64,000 nt of DNA, taken from the NCBI GenBank assembly GCA_958009085.1, contig OY253682.1, forward strand, positions 806,001 through 870,000, written 5' to 3'. Of this stretch, positions 54,301 through 64,000 are shown piece by piece. Origin of the DNA: Protoeuglena noctilucae (lineage: Eukaryota > Chlorophyta > Pedinophyceae > Marsupiomonadales > Marsupiomonadaceae). Below the pieces are notes generated by a model. The model was not told the DNA's origin, did no database searches, and saw nothing but the letters and a program-made list of their open reading frames with translations. Made by a program: the position numbers and the translations under genes. Each line of letters opens with the position of its first letter. Within the stretch, counting starts at the first letter, position 1.

Positions 54301-57300
54301 AGGGTGGGCGGGCGAGAGCACCAACGTCCACTACCCCATTGGCTCTCACTCTCTTCCCTATCACCATTACTAAGATCCCCTCTCTCTCTCCCCTTCTCCC
54401 CCCAGGCCCTCAAGCGCACCCTGTCCCGCATGCCCAGCTCCAACGCCCTGGCTGCCCGGCGCCTGTCCCTGCGCACCTCGAGCATCAAGTCCCTTCGCAA
54501 GGCGCTGTCGGCAGAGACGGCGGCGGCGGAGGCGGGGGCGGGTGAGGGTGGGTGGGGTGGGAGTGGGGATGGATGGGGGGGGGGTGAAGTGGGGTGGGTA
54601 AAAAGGGGTGGGGTGGGGTGGCTGATGGGAGTGGAGTGGCATGAAATAGGGTGGGGTGGGTGAGAAGGGGTGCCGTGGTGTTGTTTGTGTACGGTATGAG
54701 TGGACATGCACTGTCAGTCGTGCTCTTCATATGTTCATAATCATATGTCTCTCGTCGCCCATCGCAGCTGCGGTGCAGTCCCCCTCCCCCGGGGAGGAGG
54801 AGGCGGGGGCAGAGGGGCGCACGAGCGAGGGGGGGAACGAGGAGGGGCAAGTGAGAAGGAGTGGGATGGGGGTGGATGGGATAAGTAGATGAGATGACAG
54901 TGGATGGGTGCATGAGGGCGAAGGCTGGTGCCAACAAGCCACGCTTGCAACGCCTGCAGTCTCCATGGCCACCCTACCCCACCCGCCCCCCGGCAGCCGT
55001 CCCAGCCCCTTTCAATTTCTACTGCCACACTTCCACACCCCTTCACTTTCCATTGCCACCCTTTAGCAACCCCTCCCCACCCCCGCAGCCAGCCCAACCC
55101 CTTCATTTCTTGATGCCACTTACCACCCCACTCCACCCCCACTCCCCGCAGCCATCCCCGCCCGTCAGCGCGGCCGAGGCAGACCCCCACCCGACCCCGC
55201 CCCTGTCCACCCTGGGGGGCCAGATCCGCCGCACGCCCACCGTAAAAGGCGAATCCGCCGCCGCCGGGGATCGAAGCGCCGACCGGGGCGCTGGGGCGGA
55301 GGCGGGGGAGGGGGCGGGGGCCGCCAAGCGTCGGTTGCAGAAGCAGCCGTCTAAGAAAGCCTGGTCCATGTCTATGCGGCCGCCCGAGCCCAAATTCGAG
55401 GTGAGGGTTTGGATTTTTGACATGGGGGAGGAGGGTGGGTGGGATTGGTGGGGGTGGCGTGCCAGTGTGCGAGTTGCTCGGGAGACGAGTTGCTCTGTGC
55501 GTACTGCCGCCCTGTGTGCTATCCACCCACACTGCCACCCCCACTGCCACCTTCACCCTCACCCCCACTGCCACCCCCACCACCACCCCCCACACCATCA
55601 CCCCTCCCTCCCCCCAGGGCGGTTTGGGCCCGTCCCTCTCCCTCGCCCCCCGCCGCCGCAACTCCATCCCCGCCGCCACCCACGCGACCTCCGCCAAGCG
55701 CATCGCCGCTCCCTGCGACTTCACGGGCGGTCCCTACGACCGCCAGCGCCGCATGGACGTCTTTCACTTCGTGGAGGCTCTGCTGCGGGTGTCGCACGTG
55801 GTGTTTGGGGGGCGGGTGGGTGGGCCCAACCCCAGCCGCCTCGGGAAGGGCGCCGGGCAGCAGGAGGGGGGCGGGGAGGACGAGCTGTCGCCGGTGAGGG
55901 GTGGGGTGGTGGATGGGATGCATGGTGGGATGCATGGGATGAGTGGTTGTTAAGCGAGGGTGATGAAATGTTGCCGGCGAGGGCGTGGGGTGGATGGATG
56001 GGGAATGAATTGTCGATGCCTTAGCTCTGCAATCAACCACACCTGTTTGCCCAACCACTCAGCCCCTTACACTCCCAGTCACTCACCCACAGGCCGAGAA
56101 GCTCGACGCCCTAACCCTGCCAATCAACCACATTCCCTTGCAAATCCACCAATTTTCTTGCCAATCCTAATCATTTCCTTATCCTTATGTGCCCCGACAC
56201 CCCCCCAGGCCGAGAAGCTCCATGCCCTGGCCCTGCGCCTCGAGGCCTCCCTGGTGGTCCTGGGGGCGGAGATGGAGGGCATCCCCACGGGCAAAGCCCC
56301 GCCGCGGTCGCTGGGGGTGTCGATGCGGGGGCTGGCGTCCAGGCAGGGAGAGGAAGGGGCGGGGTTGGGGATGGGGATGGGTTTGGGTGTAGGGGTGGGT
56401 GGGGAGGGCGAGGGGGTCATGGAAGGGGTCATGGAGGTGCCGGATGCGGAGGAGGGGCTGTGGGACGCCACGGTGGGGGCAGGTGAGGGTTGGGTGGGTT
56501 GTAGAGAGGATGTGGGGTGGGTGGGGTCAGGTGCAGGTGCAGGGTTGTGCGGTGTGGGTTGCAATGCCATGTCCATCGCCGTTGTTACCCCTCGCAACGC
56601 TCTCTATTTTTCACAGCAACACCCTTACTACCACCCCCACCCTCACTGCTACCCCCACTGCACTGCCACCCTCAATACCACCCTCACCCCCACCCCTCAC
56701 CCCTCACCCGCAGCCCCCCGCCCTTCCCCCTCCGCCCCTCCCTCGGAGGCGGGTCTCTCCGAGGACCACACCCCAGCCTCCAAGGCAGACGCGATCTTCA
56801 CAGCCATGCACCACAGCCGCGACATCCACGAGGTCATCGGCCCCGCCGAGGGACTATTGCAGTGGGTGTTCACGTTCCTCGCCGTGCACAACTCCGTGGA
56901 CAGGGACGGGGAGGGTGCAGCTGCCGTGGGCGTGAAGGGCGAGGGGGAGTGGGATGCGGGGGCGGGGGCGGTGGCGGCACCTGTGCCCGCAGAGGGGTGC
57001 ACCGCGACGTTCAACGACGTGCTGCACCACTTGCTGGTCTGCGACATGGTGGGGAGGGAGGACGGCATCACGGCTGCCGCGGTGGCGAGGGCATTCCAAG
57101 ACACGACCGGGCAGGCGCCCGCACAGCCCCGCGTGCACCCCGCCAACCGGTGAGGGGCTGGCGGGTGGGGTGGGGGCGGATGCTTGTAGTGTGGATAACG
57201 GTTATACGTTCTGTGCTGCAGCCAGCCTCAGGAGCATGCCCTTGTCCCGACCCGCACGCTCCCACCGCTCCCGTCTCCCATCCGCTCGTCACGTCAACTC

Positions 57301-57539
57301 GCCCATGTGCACTTTCCCGCTTTCCCAGGGGCCTGGAGGTGACGTACGACGAATTCCTGGAGATGCTGGTGCGCCTGGCCCACACGGCCCGGCCCCTGGG
57401 CGAGAACGTAAGCGTGGCGGGGCAGCTTGAGCACCTGCTGCTGAATGAGGCTGTGGGCCTCCTGCCCGCCAGCGAGCGCGTCATTGGGCTGTGGCAGGCG
57501 CTCGAGAAGCTACCCACCTACTCCAATGCCGACTACTGA
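51311..57539 (+). CDS. Large uncharacterised multi-exon protein
   Basis: I do not recognise the family. A short first exon MNKISSLLQ (51311) ends CAG|GTGAGG and joins in phase to LPADPPGPELSLTPGQRLAV (51526 on). A GC donor at 51675 follows, then a tiny exon (51880-51913). The next exon (PAFRTAPSAGLG, MSGTLASQLNALHAAADREM) leads via a roughly 50-nt intron to SFRSIHGSDDSAYRGHHTRA and VGSARRILTLLSRTPHDAKL. Later exons: LPLDWESVLWRVLVGPDRVT, FTFPEDDLRRSRDVSGDTLT, ALKRTLSRMPSSNALAARRL, RRMDVFHFVEALLRVSHVVF, ADAIFTAMHHSRDIHEVIGP, and last GLEVTYDEFLEMLVRLAHTA, ending TYSNADY. The sequence is mostly helical, with two F-x-E-x-L-x-R-x-[SA]-H motifs. It resembles long ciliary scaffold proteins in style, which is only an impression. 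Many introns contain duplicated exon edges. Confidence 0.65.
52741..52983 (+). repeat. Duplicated exon end plus donor (large gene)
   Basis: GCGGTACTGGCGGCCCCAGC and the following 50 bases recur at 52741-52810 and 52914-52983. The first ends an exon at GAG|GTGAGC; the second, inside the intron, has GAG|GTTAGC. The copies differ at only a few positions. Confidence 0.9.
53827..53986 (+). repeat. Duplicated acceptor plus exon start (large gene)
   Basis: CAGGACTCCGACGGCGCCCC occurs at 53831 and 53961. The downstream copy continues into the exon DSDGAPPRPPNADGF; the upstream copy runs into CAC repeats. Confidence 0.88.
54988..55170 (+). repeat. Three acceptor copies with shared upstream tract (large gene)
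   Basis: GGCAGCCGTCCCAGCCCC (54991), CGCAGCCAGCCCAACCCC (55084) and CGCAGCCATCCCCGCCCG (55147) are successive versions of one acceptor. A phrase like CCCTTCA(A/C)TTTC..TGCCAC follows three times between 55008 and 55120. Only the last leads into the long exon. Confidence 0.8.
56088..56239 (+). repeat. Duplicated acceptor plus exon start (large gene)
   Basis: CAGGCCGAGAAGCTC followed by GACGCCCTAACCCTG (56090) or CATGCCCTGGCCCTG (56206). The second copy starts the exon AEKLHALALRLEASLVVLG. Confidence 0.88.
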
Positions 57540-58134
57540 GCGAGATTGCTGTGGTAGTCCACCAACGCGGGTTCGGCTGGTAATTGAAGACGATCTGAGT
57601 AGGAACGCCTGGTGCGCTGACTAAGGCAGCTGCAGGTCTCCCCGGCCTGTCCACGCAGCACGCGGCACCCGCACCGGCATCGACGCCGACGACGGCGCAG
57701 GCGCCCGCCCACCGCTGACCTGGCGCGCAACCAGCACGGGGCATCGCCCACGCTTGTCCACGCTCCGACCGCGGGGCTCGGGGCCGGCGCTGCGCGTATC
57801 TTCATCGTGCAGCCGGGCAAGAGCGAGTGCGAGCCGCGGGCGACCATCAGCGCATCAGCGGAGTGCGAAAGCCGCAGCTTGGAAGTCACACAGCCCTCAG
57901 CCTCCCGGGGTCCGCGGCGCAAGCTTCCGAGTCCGGTTGGGGCGTCTGTCCGATAGGTGAGTAGTAATACATGTGCACGTCAGGACCGCGCAGGTGCCGG
58001 GCGTCGGCCGCGGCAGCTGCGGGCGCAGGGTGGGACGCATGCTGGGGGCAGCGAAGGCAGTGCGCGGGGCCGTGTGCGCAGGTCGGCGTGGTGCGCTGGG
58101 CGGACGTCAGGCACTATAAGCGTCGCAGGTCACC
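57540..58134. other. Intergenic region upstream of the F-box/ankyrin gene
   Basis: GC-rich unique sequence. Minus-strand open frames here lack motifs. It probably contains the promoter of the F-box gene. Confidence 0.45.
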
Positions 58135-59726
58135 ATGGAAGGGGGTCCGCGCGTGGGTGAGGCGCGCAGAGGGAGGGCTTTGGTTGCACCAGCGCAGGGC
58201 TTTGGTTGCTTCGTTGCGACATTCAGCGCGGTCCGGTCGCCTGCGCAGGGTGGGGCGACCTGCCCGGGGAGGTACATCGCGAGATCCTGCGGCTGGTGCC
58301 GCTGCACGACGCGACGGCGGCGCGGCGGGTGTGGCGGGAGATGCGCGACGAGGTGGACGAGGTGTGGAGGGCGTGGGGCATCCGGGCCACGGCGGCGGAC
58401 AGGCGTGACGCCATTCGCGAGCGTTTGATCTATCGCACACACGTCACGGAGCTCGAGTGCGGTCCGCTGGCGGTGTACGCATGTGACGGGTCCCACGCGC
58501 ACCACCTGGCGAGCCTGGGACTGTGGTGGCTGGCGATGCTGGTGGCGGAGGCGACGGGCATCAACGGCATGTCATGGGCCGTACGTGACTTGTGGCACCT
58601 CGACCAGTCGCCGCTGATGGTGGCGGTGCGGGCGCGGCGGCCGGTGGGGCGCGGGGCGGATGGCGAGGTGGAGTGGGCGTACGCGCTGGGGGAGGAGGAG
58701 GTGGGGCGGGCGGTGCGGGCCGCGGTGGCGATGGGGGCGGACGTCAATGTGCGGTTGCATCGAGCATGGCCGCTGATGACGTACTGCGCGGCGCGGGGCT
58801 GCCTGGGGGCGGTCAAGGCGTGCCTCGCGGCGAGGGCGGAGGTGGATGCGGCTAACTTCATCCACATGGGCTGGTGGACGGCAGTGGTGCATGCCGGACG
58901 CGGGGGTCACGAGGCGGTGGTGGAGGCGCTGCTGGAGGCGGGGGCGTCGGCCAAGGTCGGACACGGTGGTCGTGATCAGACGTTGGCAGCGGTGTGCGGG
59001 GGTCATCCGACGCCGGTTATCGTGAGGCGGCTGGCGGAGGCGGGGGCGGACGTCAACTCTGAGGACGTCAATGGGACGGCCCTACGTCATGCCGCAAGGC
59101 ACGGCAATGTGGCCTTGTTAAAGGTTTTGGTGGAGTTTGGGGCCGACGTGGCTGTCGCCACCTCACATGGGCACACTGCGATGCACAAGGCGGCAAACGG
59201 GGAGGTGGTGCGGTGGCTGGCGGCGCATGGGGCGAGCGTCCAGGGCGACGGGGGCAATGACTCCCCACTCCAGAGCGCTTGCTCTGGTGCCCGCGTCGAC
59301 GCCGTCCGCGCCCTGATTGAGCTGGGTGCGGACGTCGGTTACAGGGACAGGCAAGGTGGAATGGCTCTCCACCGCGCAGCAGGGTCTTACCTTCAGCAGA
59401 GTTCTGTCGAGGCGACGCAGCTGCTGCTGGCGGCGGGGGCGGACGTCACTGCTGTTGATAGGGAGGGCCGGACCCCCTTGCACAAGGTTATGTGCGCGCC
59501 AGTTGTGGACCTGCTGCTGGACGCCGGCGCAGACCTGGAGGCGCGGGATGAGTCGGGAAGGACGCCGATTTGCATCGCTGCGTTGGACTTGCCGCTGAAA
59601 TCCCAGGTCGCGCTGCGGATGGCTGACCGCGGCGCGGACCTGGTCAACACGGGCGGGGAGCCGGGCCTGGTGCAGCGTCAAGTGGCGAAGCTGCGGGCAG
59701 AGCACAGTGCGGCTGGTCCGGCGTAG
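58135..59726 (+). CDS. F-box protein with C-terminal ankyrin repeats
   Basis: This is probably a substrate adaptor of SCF-type ubiquitin ligases (inference from architecture). A tiny first exon MEGGPRV(G) at 58135 ends at GTGAGG and joins in phase 1 to the 1.5-kb second exon. That exon opens with an F-box-like segment, GWGDLPGEVHREILRLVPLH, DATAARRVWREMRDEVDEVW. From about residue 160 there are eight or so ankyrin repeats, for example GTALRHAARHGNVALLKVLV, GGMALHRAAGSYLQQ, GRTPLHKVMCAPVVDLLLDA and GADLEARDESGRTPICIAAL. It stops at 59724-59726. It contrasts with its neighbours in having a single short intron and no G-rich repeats. Confidence 0.88.
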
Positions 59727-60840
59727 GACGGCGGCTGTGGCAATGGCGGTGGCTGCGGGGCACTTAGGTAAGGGGCGTGCCAGTCTTACAACGGATGGCA
59801 GAGGTGCTTGCGTGGCAGCATGTGCAGCACCGTCGTCTTGCATGGGGCGTGCATGGCCTTTACAGTGCCTGTGCCGAAGTACGGAGGTGCAGCTGGGCGT
59901 GGCATGGACCGACTCACGGCTACTTTGCTGGCCAATCGAGCCCTGTCGACTCAACTGACTGTCAGCTCTACATCCTCCCCGCGCAGTGCTGAGGCAAGAG
60001 GTGGCCCTCAAGGGGTGGCCACGGTGGCCCCCATGCGGCGTGGCGAGGCAGCGCGCGGGTGACACCTGATTCGGTGCGGCAAGTCGAGCGGTGGCTGGTA
60101 GGACCTTATCCGGGTAGGGTAGGCTTGGCTCGTGGAGCATTGGGCAGCGTGGGCGACATTGATTGGGACGATGGCCGGGCAGACTGTCGACTTATATAAG
60201 TGGCGTCATCGACTGCGGTAGAGGACTTATTGCTGCAGCCTTTGCTTAGAAGCCCTGTTGGTACGCGCCTTGCTTTGAACTCCACAGCCCTCAGCGGCGA
60301 TATGCTCTGGCCCCCCGCCCTATGCTTTTTGCTGCGGGATGCGTGAGGCGAGGCCATGAGCGTACTCCACGTCCGCAGTTGGTGCAGTCACGATCGATCC
60401 TGCTGATTGAATGTGGCGAACCGCGTCCCAGCCTCACCTCCTGGCACGCTCCACCTCTGACGGGACGACCAGCAGCGCTGGCTCCTGAGGAGGTCTCAGT
60501 TGCGCGAGAGGACTAATCTGAGCTCAGCTGCGCATGATTGCTGTGCCGGGACGGCACGAGGAAGCGCGCTACGTAAAAGAGGCATACCCTGCGTGCGTTG
60601 ACCTGCGGTTTTGAGGACCGTGTGAGACCGGACGTTTTTCTGGGTGAAATACGTCATCAGTGTCGATATCGTGGCGGTCGCGCTGGCGCGTGGACGCCGA
60701 TAGTCGCGACGTGACGCGAGAGACCCGTGTGTGGGTAACCAGGCTGCCGGCGCTTCTGGATGTCGACCGCTGACGGGGCGGGGTGAGGGTACGCGCGTCA
60801 GGTTAAACCGTCTGGAAGCTTCCGAGGGCTGGGCGACGCC
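59727..60840. other. Intergenic region, about 1.1 kb
   Basis: This is the 3' flank of the F-box/ankyrin gene and promoter of the kinase. No convincing exon, repeat or RNA gene was seen on either strand. Confidence 0.5.
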
Positions 60841-63800
60841 ATGGAGGGCCCGGGCCTGCTGGGTCAACTCGACGACGGCCACCTCCTGAACGCCGCCGAT
60901 GGGCCGCTCGCGTTCGGGCCGCGATGTCCCGCGTGCTACCTGCCACCAAACCGACTGTGCCTCGAGCGCTTCTCCGTCTCGCGATGGTGAGAGCCGCGCG
61001 CCGGCCGCGGGCGCGGGGGCCCTACCATACCCGCGGGATGTGACCCGCCGCGCGGCCCGCTCCCGGCGCCGTATCGCCGGCCGCGTGTGTACAATCTGGC
61101 ACATTGCGTGTATTTGTGTGCTCGGATTGCGTCGGGGACCGCGGAGGCATCCCCGGGCACGCGCCCTATGCTGTCGCACCACGCATGACCGTACGCGTCA
61201 CCCTGCCCGCACGCTGACCACCACTCGCCGCCATCAACCGCCCGCATATGCATTGATTTCTATCCATCTGCTAATCTCGATAGACAACTGTCCCCGCAAG
61301 CTCACCCGCGCGACTTCAGCAATCCCCCTGGCCGCACCGCCCCTCCCACACGCATCCACCCTCCCTCACCCCCTCCCCTGCCCCAGCCTTGGCCGCGGCA
61401 AGGCCCGGGAGGTCCTCGAGGCATTGGACGTGGACACGGGTCACACCGTAGCGTTGAAATGCTACCGACTTGGAGCGAGCTCGGTCACCCAAGCGAGGGC
61501 GGTGGCGGATGAGGTGGACATCCACTCCCGCATCGGTGAGGCGACGGGGGTAGGGTAGATGTGAGATTGGGAGTGTGACTGTGACTGGGAGTGTGACTGC
61601 GATTGAGAGAGTGAGAGTGAGACTGTTAGACCGGTGATGTTGGCTGCCACCCCCACTGCCACCCCCACCCTTGCCCTCACTGCCACCCTCACCCTCACTC
61701 TCACCCCCACTGCCGCCCTCACCCTCACCCCCAGACCACCCCCACGCCATCCCCCTCTGGGCCGCCTTCAAGGATCGTGAGTCCGTGTACATTCTACTTC
61801 CCTTAGCCGCTTATGGCGATCTCTGCAACAGCTTCGACCGCATCAAACACGACACGGCAAGCGTGGCGGAGGTGAGAGGGGATGGGGTGGTGTGTTTGTG
61901 ACACGGCCAGCGTGGCGTAGGTGAGGGATGGGGTCGTGGGGGTGTATGATATGATGGGTTTCATGTTTGGGAGACAGCGAGCGTGGCGGAGGTGAGGGGG
62001 GGTGGGGTAGGGGTTCATATAATGCTGGAATGTGATAACGATTAAGAGAGAGTGAGCGTGTGCAGTTGGCCTGAGTGCTTGGCCGTCCCCACCCCTTCCT
62101 TGCACCCACCACTCACCCACCCTCACTGCAACCCCCCCTCTCTCCCCCCAGCTCGTGGCCATGCCCCTCCTCAGCTGCCTGGCCCACTTGCACGAGCGAG
62201 GCATCGCCCACCGGGACATCAAACTGGAGAACGTGTTTGTGGGGTCGAGGGGCAACGTCATGCTTGCAGACTTTGGGCTGGCCGTGGAGCTGACTAGGCG
62301 GTGAGTGATATTTGTGATATGCACTAGTGATATATATACTAGCGATATGTACTATTGATATGCGCATGTCACTGTCTGAGTGTCATTTGTAATGAGGCAC
62401 TGGCGCTGGTGAAGCTGACTTCACACAGACCAAGCCCTTTCTTACCCTAGCACGCTCACATCACACAACCTCGCACCTCGCTACACAGCACCGCACCACC
62501 CCCACCCCCTCCCACCACCCCATTATCCCCTCCCCTCCCCTCTCCTTCCCCCCAGCCGCGCCCTGACTCAGGTGGGCACGCTGTCAGTCATGGCGCCAGA
62601 AGTGCTTCTGGCAGATCACGTGACCGGTGCCCAGGGCCCCCTTCGCTGCGAGAGGCACAGAGACGACAGGAGGGAGTACGGGACGGCAGCCGACGTGTGG
62701 GCGGTGGGAGTGCTGGTGTGGGAGATGCTGACAGGGACGGGTGAGTGGAGATGAGACGGGGTTAGGTGGGGGTGCTGGTGTGGGCAGGGGTTGATTGGTG
62801 AGTGCTTGGGCGGTGGGGTTGCTCGTGTGGGTGGGGGTGAGACGGGCGAATGGTTAGCATAGGTGTGGGTGAGCAGGTGGACTGTGGGTGGAGTGGCGAT
62901 ACCCATGGCTGCCACCGTCACTCCCACCCTCAACACCACCCCCGCTGCCACCCCCACTGCCACCCGTAACATCGCACTCTCACCCCTATCACCCCCCCAG
63001 TCCCCTACCGCGCCTCGTGTGACCGTGAGATGACCGACACCCATTGCCACCCTTAACACCCACCCCTCACCCCTCACCCTTACCACCCCCAGTCCCCTAC
63101 CGTGCCTCGTGCGACCGTGAGATGATCGAGACGATCGCCACTGGCATTCAGGACCACCCCTCCTATCCACGCCTGCCATCGGACGCAAGGTCCTTCATCG
63201 AGCAGTGCCTCACGTGGGACCCCGCCAAGAGACCCACGGGTGAGATGAATATTGCATATTTGTGCTTATTATAGTATACTATATGCATTGCATGTCTTAT
63301 ACAGACACATGTGTCGTTGCCATGTCTCACCTGGGACCCCGCCAAGAGACCCACGGGTGAGGTCACTATTACATATTCAAACATACGGATGTGTTTTTTA
63401 GTCACATGTATTCGCATGCATGCGGATGGCAACTGCGCACGCGCTACCGCAGTCACATCCACGGTCGTCGGATGTCCATGATAATTGTTACATCCTCCAT
63501 ATAATCACATCGATACAACTACACACCTTACCTGTCTTTCACCCCGCCCGTCTCACACACTACCCCCCCCACCCACCCCCGCAGCACGCCAGCTCTACGC
63601 CCACCCCTTCGTCACACAGCGAAGCAACTACGCAAACTGGCGGTCCCTCGCGCCCCCCCGATCCTCCATCGACGACAGGGTATGCCCTAACAACCAGGGC
63701 AATGCACCCAGCAACGTCAACGCCGGCGATGCGTACGGTTTGGACCGTGCCACCTCCCAACCCCACCACGCCCGCGGCCCCTCCGGCTCATCCCGGCATT

Positions 63801-64000
63801 CCGCAGCGTCCCGTGCGTCGCGTGCCAGCGCCGTGGGGTCCCCGCGGCCCACGCTGCCCGGCGCCGGCGGCGTTTCCGACGTGGGCGGCGCCAGTGTGGC
63901 GTGTCAGTCCCGGGCCAGGGAGTCAATCCCGCCCCTGGCCTTCCCCCACAACTGCCCCGCGTGCGATCCTCTCTCGCCCTGTCCCCACGGCACATCCCCC
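60841..64000 (+). CDS. Serine/threonine protein kinase, 3' end off the window
   Basis: The first exon (ATG at 60841) reads [16 protein letters not shown] and continues CLERFSVSR. Its donor (TG|GTGAGA) joins in phase 2 to [20 protein letters not shown] and [11 protein letters not shown] (Gly loop and catalytic lysine). Further exons: [40 protein letters not shown] with [11 protein letters not shown] and [28 protein letters not shown] with [39 protein letters not shown] with [16 protein letters not shown]; and [20 protein letters not shown], then a Ser/Arg-rich tail to the edge. Gly loop, Lys, HRD, DFG, APE and RP motifs are intact. It resembles Aurora/PLK-like kinases in layout, but the subfamily is unclear. 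Three introns show exon-edge copies. Confidence 0.88.
61851..61997 (+). repeat. Three copies of an exon end plus donor (kinase gene)
   Basis: GACACGGCAAGCGTGGCGGAG|GTGAGA (61851), GACACGGCCAGCGTGGCGTAG|GTGAGG (61900) and GACAGCGAGCGTGGCGGAG|GTGAGG (about 61973). The first ends the exon HDTASVAE; the others lie in the intron. Confidence 0.9.
62993..63125 (+). repeat. Duplicated acceptor plus exon start (kinase gene)
   Basis: CCCCCAGTCCCCTACCG(C/T)GCC then TCGTG(T/C)GACCGTGAGATGA at 62993-63034 and 63084-63125. Only the second copy reads on into the exon [16 protein letters not shown]. Confidence 0.92.
63206..63377 (+). repeat. Duplicated exon end plus donor and early intron (kinase gene)
   Basis: CTCAC(G/C)TGGGACCCCGCCAA then GAGACCCACGG|GTGAG occurs at about 63210-63245 and 63326-63362. 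Similarity continues into the intron (ATATTGCATATT / CTATTACATATT). Confidence 0.92.

Noticed and set aside
63018-63040. First copy of the kinase exon start treated as a separate exon
   Set aside because: It has no donor that keeps the frame and diverges after 40 bases, so it is better explained as an intronic duplicate.
1-64000. tRNA, rRNA or other structured RNA genes
   Set aside because: No stretch with convincing tRNA boxes or rRNA similarity was noticed on reading. A covariance-model scan would be needed to exclude small ones.

Overview
The window is GC-rich, intron-dense nuclear DNA of a photosynthetic eukaryote, most probably a green alga. The evidence is a Tic20-type plastid import channel, a Calvin-cycle-type bisphosphatase, a plant-type calcium-dependent protein kinase and a plant-type PDX2, together with spliceosomal introns in almost every gene. 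I cannot name the species from sequence alone. All gene models were built by eye by matching open frames, splice sites and intron phases. Most internal exons are firm, while several first exons are provisional.

Layout. 1-9 kb: a partial conserved gene (minus, runs off the left edge), PDX2 (minus), an unknown gene (plus) and a two-domain chromate transporter (minus). 9.73-15.30 kb: a 5.6-kb DNA transposon with matching terminal inverted repeats, GATC-rich subterminal repeats, a TT target duplication and an intron-containing transposase of the CMC (CACTA/Plavaka-like) kind. 15.5-24.7 kb: coatomer zeta, CDPK, a RAMP4/SERP1-like ER protein, a Sel1-repeat protein, a cyclin-like protein and a metallophosphoesterase. 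24.8-35 kb: an ankyrin-type protein, a FemAB/DUF482 protein, a neuferricin-like cytochrome b5 protein and a P450-like gene that lacks the haem-ligand cysteine. 35.2-41.8 kb: a large XPG/RAD2 repair nuclease. 42.3-51 kb: a small lysine-rich conserved protein, a canonical P450, an SBPase/FBPase-family enzyme, Tic20 and ribosomal stalk protein P2. 51.3-57.5 kb: a long uncharacterised multi-exon gene. 58-64 kb: an F-box/ankyrin gene and a serine/threonine kinase that runs off the right edge.

These are independent housekeeping, signalling and metabolic genes. They do not form a pathway cluster. Several pairs are divergent with short shared upstream regions (PDX2/unknown, FemAB/neuferricin, P450/XPG, RPP2/large gene).

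Two gene-structure signals stand out. First, at least 13 introns fit a GC-AG rule (GCAAG, GCGAG or GCGCG donors), including introns inside the transposase. Second, introns, mostly in the 26-64 kb half, repeatedly carry extra copies of the adjoining exon edge together with its splice site (two to four copies, 43 to about 175 nt apart). In addition, many introns are G-rich (GTGAGGGTGG) after the donor and C-rich (CCACCCTCAC) before the acceptor, so their two ends are near reverse complements. Together these suggest an unusual mode of intron growth by local duplication of splice boundaries.
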